Source: Chlorogloeopsis sp. ULAP01
GTDB lineage: Bacteria > Cyanobacteriota > Cyanobacteriia > Cyanobacteriales > Nostocaceae
Assembly: GCF_030381805.1 (NCBI RefSeq)
Contig: NZ_JAUDRH010000030.1
Coordinates: forward strand, 1-12,617
Length of the DNA stretch: 12,617 bases
Reading direction: 5' to 3'
Below, piece after piece: positions 1 through 5,856 of this stretch; positions within the stretch are counted from its first letter, which is position 1; each line of letters begins with the position of its first letter. The position numbers and the translations under genes were made by a program. The notes under the pieces are model-generated. The model was not told the DNA's origin, did no database searches, and saw only the letters and a list, made by a program, of their open reading frames with translations.

Positions 1-1
1 C

Positions 2-2089
2 ACCCCGCCTACGGCACCCCTCCCCTTACCAAGGGGAGGGGAAGGGGAGGGGTCAGAGGAACCCGCAGCCCAGGGTGATGAGCCGATTGAGTTAGTAGTG
101 ACGGGTGAGCAAGATAGTTATCGCATACCGAATACATCTGTGGGGACACGAACCGAAACGCCCCTGCGCGATATTCCCCAATCGATTCAAATCGTACCTC
201 AAGAAGTGCTGCGCGATCAAAACATCACCACCTACAACGAAGTCCTAAGAAACGTTCCTGGGGTAGCTCCATTCAATTCTTCAACAACACAAATTAGCAA
301 CTTCATTATTAGAGGCTTCCTTAGCTTTGATTTTGCTAGCAACCTCGTTCTCAGAAATGGGTTGAGAGAGGCTGGAGGTTTGAATGCGGAAACAACTCCC
401 GACATTGAAAGAATTGAAGTGCTCTTAGGCCCGGCTTCCGTGCTTTATGGGGCAGTCAATCCTGGTGGAACCATTAATCTAGTAACGAAACAACCGCTGC
501 GCGACCCCTTTTATGCTGTTGATGCCACCATTGGCAGTTATGACTTCTATCGGGGTGCTATTGATTTATCAGGACCATTAAACGATTCCAGGACGGTTTT
601 GTACCGACTGAACGCATCCTACCTAGATAGAGGGAGTTTTATTGATTTTGTTGAGCATGATCAATTCACACTCGCGCCTGTTGTGAGTGTGGCAATTGGG
701 GAACACACTAGCTTTACCTTAGAAGGTGAGTACACAGAGACAAACGAAACTAATTTTACAGGCTTGCCAGCAGTCGGTACAGTGCTGCCCAACCCTAATG
801 GACGCATCCCGCGCAATCGTTTTGTTGGAAACCCTGACTTTGTTCTGACTAGCAAAAGAAGCAGAGTGGGATATCGCCTACAACACGAGTTTAGCGATAA
901 CTGGTCATTACAAAATGCGTTTCAGGCGAGATTCTTTGACCGTATATGGGAAAACGGCTGGCGTATCAATACGAGTCTTGATCCAGATAATCGAACGTTG
1001 AACGGCGAAGTTAGCGACGAGGAGGATAATATAAACATTTACGACTTGAACACTAATCTAACTGGCAGATTTTCTACAGGTTCAATTGAGCATCAGTTAG
1101 TCTTTGGTGTTGATTTGGGTAGATACGAGCGAAACCTTAATTTGTTCACAGCACCTGCTGTACCACTAGATGTGTTTAACCCTGTGTATGAGCAGATTTT
1201 TGCTGGACCTTATATAAACGATGGTAAGATATCAAGCGTAACAGATACTTTAGGGATTTATATTCAAGACCAGGTGACACTGGCTCCTAATCTCAAGTTA
1301 TTGTTGGGCGGGCGGTTAGATCTATTTGAGCAAATTACCCAAGATTTGCTGACAGATACCAGAACCAGTCAATCGGGGAATGCCTTCAGTCCTCGTGTGG
1401 GGATTGTTTATCAGCCGATTGAACCCATTTCTCTCTATGCCAGCTACAGTCGCTCATTCAACCCAGTTACTGGTACTGCCTTTGATGGTAGCCCATTCCA
1501 ACCGGAGCGTGGCACTCAGTATGAAGTTGGAATTAAGGCTGATTTGAATGACCGACTTTCTACAACTCTTGCCTTTTATGACCTAACTCGAACTAATGTC
1601 TTAACCACTGATCCAGACAATCCTAACTTCTCGATTCAAACTGGAGAACAGCGTAGCCAAGGCATTGAACTCAGGGTTCAAGGTGAAATTTTGCCGGGAT
1701 GGAACATCCTTGCAGGCTATGCCTACACCGATGCCAGAATCACCCAAGACAACACATTTCCTGTGGGTAATCGGTTGAATGGTGTTCCAGAAAATGCCTT
1801 GAATCTATGGACTAGCTATGAAATTCAGCAAGGTACCTTACAAGGGTTAGGATTTGGCTTGGGATTATTCTATGTGGGAGGACGGCAAGTTGATTTAGAC
1901 AATAGCCTTGAACTTCCAAACTATCTGCGGACGGATGCGGCAATTTTTTACAGGCGCGAGCAGTTTCGTGCCGCCCTCAATTTTAGAAACCTTTTCAATG
2001 TAGATTATTTTGAAAGTGCCTTTAGTCCATTAACTATTTCTTATGGTGAGCCGTTCACGGTGCAGGGTACGATTTCGTGGCAGTTTTGA
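2..2089 (+). CDS. TonB-dependent siderophore receptor (5' partial)
   Basis: This is an outer-membrane receptor that binds ferric siderophore and imports it with energy from TonB/ExbBD. The frame is open to the left edge (695 codons visible), so the start, signal peptide and probably an N-terminal AMIN domain lie outside the window; the GTG at 98 is an internal valine, not a start. Near residues 27-35 the run EPIELVVTGEQ fits a TonB-box-like segment. The plug domain follows, with the hallmark TPLRDIPQSIQIVPQEVLRDQ-like stretch and then LRNVPGV, IERIEVLLGPASVLYG and PGGTINLVTK. A 22-strand-type barrel makes up the rest (YASYSRSFNP, ERGTQYEVGIK, NLWTSYE) and ends in terminal phenylalanine (GTISWQF), as expected for barrel insertion. 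Residues about 7-17 (LPLPRGGEGEG) are encoded by an interspersed palindrome. It precedes the binding-protein gene by 87 bases and is probably co-transcribed. The family call is firm; the substrate is not known. Confidence 0.93.
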   Translation, partial: TPPTAPLPLPRGGEGEGSEEPAAQGDEPIELVVTGEQDSYRIPNTSVGTRTETPLRDIPQSIQIVPQEVLRDQNITTYNEVLRNVPGVAPFNSSTTQISNFIIRGFLSFDFASNLVLRNGLREAGGLNAETTPDIERIEVLLGPASVLYGAVNPGGTINLVTKQPLRDPFYAVDATIGSYDFYRGAIDLSGPLNDSRTVLYRLNASYLDRGSFIDFVEHDQFTLAPVVSVAIGEHTSFTLEGEYTETNETNFTGLPAVGTVLPNPNGRIPRNRFVGNPDFVLTSKRSRVGYRLQHEFSDNWSLQNAFQARFFDRIWENGWRINTSLDPDNRTLNGEVSDEEDNINIYDLNTNLTGRFSTGSIEHQLVFGVDLGRYERNLNLFTAPAVPLDVFNPVYEQIFAGPYINDGKISSVTDTLGIYIQDQVTLAPNLKLLLGGRLDLFEQITQDLLTDTRTSQSGNAFSPRVGIVYQPIEPISLYASYSRSFNPVTGTAFDGSPFQPERGTQYEVGIKADLNDRLSTTLAFYDLTRTNVLTTDPDNPNFSIQTGEQRSQGIELRVQGEILPGWNILAGYAYTDARITQDNTFPVGNRLNGVPENALNLWTSYEIQQGTLQGLGFGLGLFYVGGRQVDLDNSLELPNYLRTDAAIFYRREQFRAALNFRNLFNVDYFESAFSPLTISYGEPFTVQGTISWQF
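17..52. repeat. Palindromic interspersed repeat inside the receptor gene
   Basis: CCCCTCCCCTT, spacer ACC, then AAGGGGAGGGG gives a perfect 11-bp inverted repeat at 17-41. The right arm is duplicated directly at 42-52. The core is identical to the intergenic copy at 5754-5776. It is read in frame as a Leu/Pro then Gly/Glu-rich linker just before the TonB-box-like region. Confidence 0.85.
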
Positions 2090-2125
2090 CCCCTCCCAAA
2101 CCCTGCCCTTGCAAAGGGGAGAGAG
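2090..2125. repeat. Degenerate copy of the C-rich/G-rich palindromic repeat between receptor and binding protein
   Basis: The run begins immediately after the receptor stop codon: CCCCTCCCAAACCCTGCCCTT, spacer GCA, then AAGGGGAGAGAG. The arms pair imperfectly. It could form a stem-loop in the mRNA and affect readthrough to the next gene, but no U-tract follows, so it is not called a terminator. Confidence 0.7.
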
Positions 2126-2140
2126 CCAGCCGGAACTACT

Positions 2141-2160
2141 GTTGTTTACCGTTGTTTACC
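2141..2160. repeat. Tandem 10-mer GTTGTTTACC x2
   Basis: Two perfect adjacent copies of GTTGTTTACC lie in the leader between the receptor and the binding-protein gene. Function unknown; two units are too few to call a repeat array. Confidence 0.7.
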
Positions 2161-2176
2161 GCCTTACTAATGAGGG

Positions 2177-3370
2177 ATGAAGGAGAGTAAAGCAAAGGGA
2201 ATTCGTGTAGTGGGTTTACGAATGATCAGGTGGACCAAAAATTGGATGGAGTTTTGCGGGCGATCGCTCAGACGATTCGTTAGTTATGGCAGTCAACCCC
2301 ACCCTAATCCTCCCTTTACTAAAGGGAGAGAACCGATACCAACTTCCCTTCTGCTTATAAAGGGGGGATTGAAGGGGGTAAAACAACAACTATTACTAGC
2401 ACTACTTACAATCGGGATCGTCTCAGGCTGTAGCAGTACGGCGATTGAGTATAGCGTAATACTGAGTACTAAACCACCGCCCTTAAGCCCTTGCCGAGTC
2501 GTGGAACACCTAATGGGGAAAACCTGTGTTCCCGATTGTCCTAAACGGGTTATTATCCTTTCGCCTTATAGCTTGCTGAGTAATGCGCTTACCCTGGGTA
2601 TTAAACCCATTGGTAGTAGTGTTCATTCAATTAAGGATTTGAATGCAAACTATCCAAGAGAACAAGCCCATCTTGGGGAAGAAATAGAAAGGATTCAGCA
2701 AATAGGCTTGGCAACTGACCCTAATCTGGAGAAAATCTTACTACTTAAGCCTGATTTAATTTTGGCTTGGGAAGGTGCTAAAGCAATATACCCTTTGCTT
2801 TCTCAAATTGCTCCTACAGTCGTGGTTCCTTCTGATATGCCCAACTGGAAAGAACCTAAGTGGAAAGACCAATTTAGCTTTGTCGCTGAGGTTTTAGGGA
2901 AAGAAGCAGTAGCGCAGAAAGTCATGAATAAGTACTATCAAAGGCTTGAGGAACTCAAAGTAGCCTTAGGTAATCGTTATCAAAATCAAACAATTTCTGT
3001 GGCTAGTGCTATTGGGTATAATAATTTCACTTTTGTTAAGAACTCATTTATCGGCTCTATCCTTGATGAACTTGGACTACAACGCCCACCAGCGCAAAAT
3101 GTTGTTGCACCCAATGGTGCGATTTATAACATCTCTGAGGAAAGGCTGGAGATATTAGATGGCGATATTCTATTTTTTCCGGTTCACAATATTGGTGCTA
3201 GAGAAGCTTATGAAAAGCTAAAACACAAACCCCTTTGGAAAAAGCTAAAAGCTGTTCAAAAAGGACAGGTTTATCTTGTCGATTTTTGGGCATGGATAGT
3301 GTGGGACGATCCATCTGCTGCTAATGCCGTGATTGATGACTTGTATAAGTATTTAGTTAATGCACCCTAA
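2177..3370 (+). CDS. Iron-siderophore ABC transporter substrate-binding lipoprotein
   Basis: This is a periplasmic binding protein of the Peripla_BP_2 (FecB/FhuD-like) family that would pass ferric siderophore to an inner-membrane ABC permease. A lipoprotein signal is visible: hydrophobic LLLALLTIGIVSG followed by Cys85 in a VSGC lipobox. The mature part has the cyanobacterial start pattern CRVVEHLMGKTCVPDCPKRV, then LLLKPDLILAW (about 188-198) and a C-terminal lobe ending VWDDPSAANAVIDDLYKYL. The longest ORF is 397 residues, about 60 longer than expected. Residues 40-66 (PHPNPPFTKGRE and following) come from palindromic repeats placed between a basic N-terminal segment and the hydrophobic signal. 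Possible starts are ATG 2177, ATG 2222 (MIRWTKNW) and TTG 2369, the last giving an ideal lipoprotein signal (LKGVKQQLLLALL). The start is therefore uncertain. No permease or ATPase partner is present in the window. Confidence 0.88.
   Translation: MKESKAKGIRVVGLRMIRWTKNWMEFCGRSLRRFVSYGSQPHPNPPFTKGREPIPTSLLLIKGGLKGVKQQLLLALLTIGIVSGCSSTAIEYSVILSTKPPPLSPCRVVEHLMGKTCVPDCPKRVIILSPYSLLSNALTLGIKPIGSSVHSIKDLNANYPREQAHLGEEIERIQQIGLATDPNLEKILLLKPDLILAWEGAKAIYPLLSQIAPTVVVPSDMPNWKEPKWKDQFSFVAEVLGKEAVAQKVMNKYYQRLEELKVALGNRYQNQTISVASAIGYNNFTFVKNSFIGSILDELGLQRPPAQNVVAPNGAIYNISEERLEILDGDILFFPVHNIGAREAYEKLKHKPLWKKLKAVQKGQVYLVDFWAWIVWDDPSAANAVIDDLYKYLVNAP
2297..2379. repeat. Palindromic repeat pair inside the binding-protein N-terminus
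   Basis: Two adjacent C-rich/G-rich units, CCTCCCTTTACTAAAGGGAG (within 2297-2330) and CTTCCCTTCTGCTTATAAAGG followed by a G run (2343-2379), sit in frame upstream of the hydrophobic signal segment. The first unit encodes the NPPFTKGRE peptide that recurs in many cyanobacterial gene predictions because it is repeat-derived. The second ends beside TTG 2369 and places a G-rich tract just before it. Confidence 0.8.
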
Positions 3371-3371
3371 G

Positions 3372-3408
3372 TGCGATACGCTAAGCGTCAAGCCTCCAGC
3401 TTATCGCA
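3372..3408. repeat. Stem-loop after the siderophore uptake genes
   Basis: TGCGATA (3372-3378) pairs with TATCGCA (3402-3408), and an inner AAGC/GCTT pair (3390-3393 with 3399-3402) partly overlaps the outer arm. It begins two bases after the binding-protein stop and may stabilise or end the transcript. There is no U-run, so a terminator role is only possible. Confidence 0.5.
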
Positions 3409-3450
3409 ATCTCGCGTAGGTTGGAACGTACCTTGCTTCCCGTTCCCTCG

Positions 3451-3512
3451 TAGACGCGGTAGACGCGTTCGCCATCAGGTGTTGCGTTAGCTAGCGGCTT
3501 CCGTAGGTACGG
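3451..3512. repeat. Interspersed repeat, copy 1 (GACGCGTTCGCC type)
   Basis: Contains TAGACGCG twice (3451-3458 and 3460-3467), then GACGCGTTCGCCATCAGG, GTTGCGTTAGCTAGCGGCT and the small palindrome CCGTAGGTACGG (3501-3512). The reverse complement of 12533-12593 matches 3460-3500 closely, so the window holds two copies in opposite orientation. No coding potential seen. Confidence 0.8.
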
Positions 3513-3523
3513 CTTAAAGTAGA

Positions 3524-3553
3524 GGGTTCCCGCAGGTTAGGGTAGTGGAACCC
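3524..3553. repeat. Inverted repeat GGGTTCC / GGAACCC
   Basis: Seven-base perfect arms (3524-3530 and 3547-3553) enclose 16 bases. It directly follows the previous repeat, so 3372-3553 is a stack of short palindromic elements with no gene in it. Confidence 0.6.
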
Positions 3554-3639
3554 AACAAACTAACTGAGAAAACGAATTATAAATATACCTACTAGCACAT
3601 CATCTCCTCCTTTGAGGATAGGCACAAAGGGAAGCAACG

Positions 3640-3708
3640 ATGAAATCTACAGTTAAAAAACAACGTTGGCATCAACTTTTTCTGTATTTAAACGTCAATT
3701 CTGCATGA
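3640..3708 (+). pseudogene. Orphan 22-codon ORF, possible 5' remnant of a lost gene
   Basis: An ATG preceded by a good ribosome-binding site (AAAGGGA, spaced 7 bases) opens a 22-codon frame, MKSTVKKQRWHQLFLYLNVN and two more residues, then TGA. A basic start followed by a hydrophobic run looks like the beginning of a signal peptide or membrane segment. No body follows, and the sequence beyond it belongs to a truncated Uma2 gene on the other strand. I do not recognise the parent gene; it could also be a genuine tiny protein. Confidence 0.3.
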
Positions 3709-3813
3709 CACCCAGACAGTGCTTGGGGGTAAAATTAAGTAATATGGATTTGAAAGCATCCCACGCGAAGGAAATAACGGACTTTTCTCTGAATGCAAAG
3801 TAAAAATAGGACT

Positions 3814-3894
3814 TTCGTAACGTACCCCAGAATTTTCTGGATACCATTCGATAAATTCGTCAAATGTTATCGGTTTAGTTAAAGCTTGACTCAT
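3814..3894 (-). pseudogene. Truncated Uma2-family (DUF820) endonuclease gene, N-terminal 27 codons
   Basis: The minus-strand frame starts MSQALTKPITFDEFIEWYPE and continues NSGVRYE, the usual N-terminus of cyanobacterial Uma2 proteins (PD-(D/E)XK-like, normally about 190-200 residues). Family members then continue with a LHDGVIVEM-like segment carrying the first catalytic region; here homology stops at about 3814 and an unrelated frame runs on to 3688. The catalytic core is absent, so this is a dead fragment. It probably marks a deletion or recombination junction. Confidence 0.72.
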
Positions 3895-4012
3895 ATTTTT
3901 TGTTTAATGAAAAACACAATATACAATTCACATCTAAATACCAATTTTGTATTTTGGATTTTGGATTAAAACTATTGATTAATAGGCTAGTCCAGAATTT
4001 TGAAACAAGAAC
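3895..4012. other. AT-rich spacer with TTTTGGA heptamer repeat
   Basis: No gene seen. TTTTGGATTTTGGATT at about 3952-3967 is a short run of the heptamer common in heterocystous cyanobacterial intergenic DNA. Confidence 0.5.
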
Positions 4013-4171
4013 TTATTTTAGATGAACTAATTCACTCTCTAACGCAAAGGTAGCAAAAAATGCTAAAACCGTCTCCAATTGATTTAACTGCTCGTCTGCA
4101 CGTAGCAATCGCAATGCTGCTCGAATCGTTGACTCGTCATCTCCTCCTGTAAAGAAGAAATTTCGAGTCAA
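4013..4171 (-). pseudogene. Rpn-like PD-(D/E)XK nuclease gene fragment A (middle part)
   Basis: Reading leftward, the frame gives NFFFTGGDDESTIRAALRLL, then RADEQLNQLETVLAFFATFA, then LESELVHLK and a stop at 4013-4015. This matches the central region of cyanobacterial Rpn/DUF4351-type proteins as I remember them. A TGA at 4172-4174 closes the frame upstream and homology ends abruptly after ELV, where QQIMRWDMA is expected. The stretch 4023-4087 is repeated directly at 4988-5051 in fragment B. Both ends are missing, so the fragment is non-functional. The identity of the region is moderately sure; the exact family name less so. Confidence 0.55.
4023..4087. repeat. Direct repeat flanking vapBC, left copy
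   Basis: This 65-bp stretch matches 4988-5051 with two substitutions and one extra A in an A-run. It is shared coding sequence (LNQLETVLAFFATF region) of the two Rpn-like fragments, not a mobile-element end. Confidence 0.9.
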
Positions 4172-4230
4172 TCATTGGAAGAGTGCGATCGCAGTTTTCA
4201 TCAACCGGGCGATCGCGCTTCAGTTGTCTG

Positions 4231-4632
4231 TTATTGCCATAGGCGAATCGGAAGTTGTTCACCAAATAGGGCAAAATCACCATCAGTCGTCAAAATGCTG
4301 TAGCTACGGCGATGAGCAACTGCACAAATTAAAAAGTCTGTATTGCTACCCTGAATTCCACTACGCCGACAGGTGTTATAAAACTCAGCAGCGAGTTCAT
4401 AGTCTTCAATCACCAATTCCAGGTTAGGAAATGCTTGTAAATACTCTCTTAAACGCACAAATTGCTCACTTTTCCGAATTCCTGATAGCACTTCTTGCCG
4501 AATTGCTCCCAACAAAGCCACTCTCCCATCAGCAATCAATTCCCGCAGGCTCAGAACTTGAGGTAATTCTAATTCAACTCTATTTCGCCGTAGAGCCAAC
4601 GACCAAACAGAGGTATCAACAACAACTTTCAT
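4231..4632 (-). CDS. vapC: VapC-family PIN-domain toxin ribonuclease
   Basis: A 133-residue PIN-domain protein, the normal size for VapC, a Mg2+-dependent RNase that cleaves tRNA or rRNA when freed from its antitoxin. The acidic active-site set is present: Asp6 in VVVDTSVW, Glu47 in IRQEVLSG, Asp99 in NTDFLICA, and Asp117/Asp119 in LTTDGDF. The ATG at 4632 overlaps the antitoxin stop by four bases (ATGA), the usual translational coupling of vapBC pairs. No frameshift or missing catalytic residue is seen, so it is likely active, unlike its decayed neighbours. Remains of an Rpn-like gene lie on both sides, which suggests the module persisted while surrounding accessory DNA degraded. Confidence 0.92.
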   Translation of the reverse strand: MKVVVDTSVWSLALRRNRVELELPQVLSLRELIADGRVALLGAIRQEVLSGIRKSEQFVRLREYLQAFPNLELVIEDYELAAEFYNTCRRSGIQGSNTDFLICAVAHRRSYSILTTDGDFALFGEQLPIRLWQ

Positions 4633-4829
4633 CCTGCTCGCCGTTGCTGTTTATAGTCGTAGTCTGGATCATAGTCGATCTCACCAAACAGTTCCAAAAT
4701 TTTCAATTGTTTGCGTCGCTGCACATATTCCTGCAACGCTTCTTCAACAACTGCTTGCTCAGTTTGATGTCCGCCCAGCATCAAGGCTTCTTGGATCAAT
4801 GTGTCATCAATTTCAAGATTATTCGCCAT
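4629..4829 (-). CDS. vapB: VapB-family antitoxin
   Basis: A 66-residue antitoxin that should bind and inhibit the adjacent PIN toxin and repress the operon. Visible features are a LEIDDTLIQEAL ribbon-helix-helix-type start, TEQAVVEEALQEYVQRRKQ helices, and an acidic/aromatic tail ILELFGEIDYDPDYDYKQQR, which matches the toxin-wrapping C-terminus of the DUF2191/VapB group. The start is supported by GGAG and GGGAG motifs within 15 bases upstream. It begins 16 bases after the end of an Rpn-like fragment, so its promoter probably lies in that fragment's remains. Confidence 0.88.
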   Translation of the reverse strand: MANNLEIDDTLIQEALMLGGHQTEQAVVEEALQEYVQRRKQLKILELFGEIDYDPDYDYKQQRRAG

Positions 4830-4845
4830 AGTCTCCCATCTCCAC

Positions 4846-5051
4846 TTACTTCCAACATTCCATCTGAAACTTAATTTCCAATGCTAACTCAATACCAGAT
4901 AAAAACCCTTCCCGTCGTCCACGCTGTTCAATTTCCTGATACCAAGGAGACTCACGTAAAATTGCCATATCCCACCTCATAATTTGTTGAACTAATTCAC
5001 TCTCTAACACAAAGGTAGCAAAAATGCTAAAACCGTCTCCAGTTGATTTAA
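4846..5051 (-). pseudogene. Rpn-like nuclease gene fragment B (C-terminal part, frameshifted)
   Basis: The leftward frame reads FATFVLESELVQQIMRWDMA, then ILRESPWYQEIEQRGRREGF, then LSGIELALEIKF and ends at TAA 4846-4848. The RWDMAxLRESPWYQEI pattern is characteristic of cyanobacterial Rpn-like/DUF4351 proteins as I remember them. Upstream, LNQLETVLAF is in a different frame: the T-run in GCATTTTTGCT is one base shorter than in fragment A, giving a -1 frameshift. Nothing N-terminal to LNQ is recognisable. Fragment A keeps the upstream part of the gene and fragment B the downstream part, yet B lies 5' of A on this strand. Confidence 0.6.
4988..5051. repeat. Direct repeat flanking vapBC, right copy
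   Basis: 64 bp matching 4023-4087 with two substitutions and one base fewer in the A-run. That missing base is what shifts the frame in fragment B. Confidence 0.9.
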
Positions 5052-5089
5052 AAAACTTGCGAAGCTGATTTTTCAGAAGTTTTCTTTAA

Positions 5090-5245
5090 TTATTCCACCA
5101 AAGCATCTAAAAACATTAAATCATTACCAATATCCGAAATTTCATCTTCATTCATTTCTTCTAACTCTAATTGCTGATGATAAGCAGCAATCCGAAACTC
5201 TAGTGCTTCAACAATAAATCTAATTGCTTTTGGAGATAAATTCAT
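5090..5245 (-). CDS. Small Tsi2-like immunity/antitoxin candidate (51 aa)
   Basis: An intact 51-codon gene not covered by longer ORFs. The product begins MNLSPKAIRFIVEALEFRIA, continues AYHQQLELEEMNEDEISDIG and ends NDLMFLDALVE. It is helical and strongly acidic. Its start and spacing resemble my memory of Pseudomonas Tsi2, the immunity protein of Tse2 (MNL.P....., Arg, a QL pair, then acidic residues and a DL-containing helix), although Tsi2 is longer (77 residues). It lies 14 bases downstream of a Tse2-like gene on the same strand, the expected toxin-immunity order here. A GAGG motif about 11 bases upstream of ATG 5245 can serve as the ribosome-binding site. The gene is sure as an ORF with conserved look; the immunity role is inferred from partner and sequence pattern. 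Confidence 0.62.
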   Translation of the reverse strand: MNLSPKAIRFIVEALEFRIAAYHQQLELEEMNEDEISDIGNDLMFLDALVE

Positions 5246-5259
5246 GTTCGATAACATCC

Positions 5260-5585
5260 TCAACTTACTTTATAAAACGCATCACCGACTAAACGAAGAG
5301 CGGATTTATATTCCTCGAACCGCATTGTATAACTTGGTTCCCACAACCAATGATTGCCATAATCATTAACTAGTCTAAGTTCGTTAGGAATTGCAGTATT
5401 TTTTTCTAATTTCCATCAATTCTTACCAATACCCCGAACTGCAAAAGTTGAAATTCCACCCGAATTAGCAACGATCCACATCTCACCGTTTTCTTCATAA
5501 ATCCCAATATCTTGAGAACGAACGTTATCCATCCTTGCAGAGGTTGCGTTCCTCATACGATACAAATCAATGGTGTCATTCTCAT
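5260..5585 (-). pseudogene. Tse2-like ADP-ribosyltransferase-fold toxin gene, inactivated
   Basis: The minus-strand frame ending at TGA 5260-5262 reads DLYRMRNATSARMDNVRSQD, later WIVANSGGISTFAVRG, then after a stop WKLEKNTAIPNELRLVND and SYTMRFEEYKSALRLVGDAF. The blocks GGISTF, TxIPxxLxLxxD and YTM.....Y...L match the order in Tse2 (GGTSVF, TDIPPDLKVKQD, YTIM), a type VI effector toxin with an ADP-ribosyltransferase-like fold. Two lesions are visible. An in-frame TGA at 5416-5418 stands where the local pattern suggests TGG (Trp). The only well-placed start, ATG 5585 preceded by AAGGA, is out of frame by one base with the body, and a TAA lies just upstream in the body frame. The toxin is therefore almost certainly dead. 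Family membership comes from motif recall and is probable, not proven. Confidence 0.65.
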
Positions 5586-5698
5586 TTTAAATTTTTTCCT
5601 TACTTCTGCACCAGAGTCAGGCTACTTTTCTGAAATCTGAAATTATTTTTCATTATCTTCTCTCATTCCAAATTCGCAAACTTGTAAACGAAGCTGTT
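5586..5698. other. AT-rich spacer upstream of the Tse2-like gene
   Basis: No credible gene is seen on either strand; only short interrupted frames occur. It presumably held the promoter of the minus-strand toxin-immunity pair. Confidence 0.4.
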
Positions 5699-5833
5699 AT
5701 ATCAAGTTCGCATGATTAGTTATGATTACCATCTTGGTGTTACCCCTCCCTAACCCTCCCCTTACCAAGGGGAGGGTACCGTTAGGTGGGTGGGGTGCTT
5801 AAAGATTTATAAGTAATTAACTGAACTTGATAT
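5699..5833. mobile_element. MITE-like inverted-repeat element (about 135 bp)
   Basis: Perfect 11-bp terminal inverted repeats, ATATCAAGTTC (5699-5709) and GAACTTGATAT (5823-5833), bound a non-coding segment. Internal sequence is also imperfectly self-complementary (AATTA and TTAT blocks next to both ends) and centres on the CCCTCCCCTT-ACC-AAGGGGAGGG palindrome at 5754-5776. No transposase is encoded. No clear target-site duplication is visible, so mobility is inferred from structure only. Confidence 0.5.
5754..5776. repeat. Palindromic interspersed repeat (same family as 17-41)
   Basis: Ten-base perfect arms CCCTCCCCTT and AAGGGGAGGG around ACC. The core is identical to the copy inside the TonB receptor gene. 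Confidence 0.85.
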
Positions 5834-5854
5834 TAGACATTTAAATTGCATAAT
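5827..5854 (+). promoter_or_regulatory. Candidate promoter for the ABC transporter
   Basis: TTGATA (5827-5832) and CATAAT (5849-5854) are spaced 16 bases, each one mismatch from the sigma70 consensus. The -35 hexamer lies within the right terminal repeat of the MITE-like element. The predicted leader of about 80 bases holds the GGGCGGGCA hairpin. Pattern match only. Confidence 0.35.
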
Positions 5855-5856
5855 TA

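Noticed and set aside
2141..2160. Possible CRISPR or minisatellite start
   Set aside because: Only two adjacent 10-base units without spacers.
3688..3813. C-terminal extension of the Uma2-like ORF as part of a real protein
   Set aside because: Residues after the 27th do not resemble Uma2 and the frame only runs on by chance through intergenic DNA.
4431..4874. Plus-strand 147-codon ORF opposite vapBC
   Set aside because: It is antisense to two well-supported genes with active-site motifs, and its own translation shows no recognisable family pattern.
4023..5051. Direct repeats as ends or target duplication of a vapBC mobile element
   Set aside because: The repeats are coding sequence of an Rpn-like gene and far too long for a target duplication; the gene parts are in permuted order.
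5416..5418. Recoding of TGA as selenocysteine or tryptophan
   Set aside because: Other genes in the window use TGA as a normal stop, no SECIS-like structure was seen, and the gene also has a frameshift.
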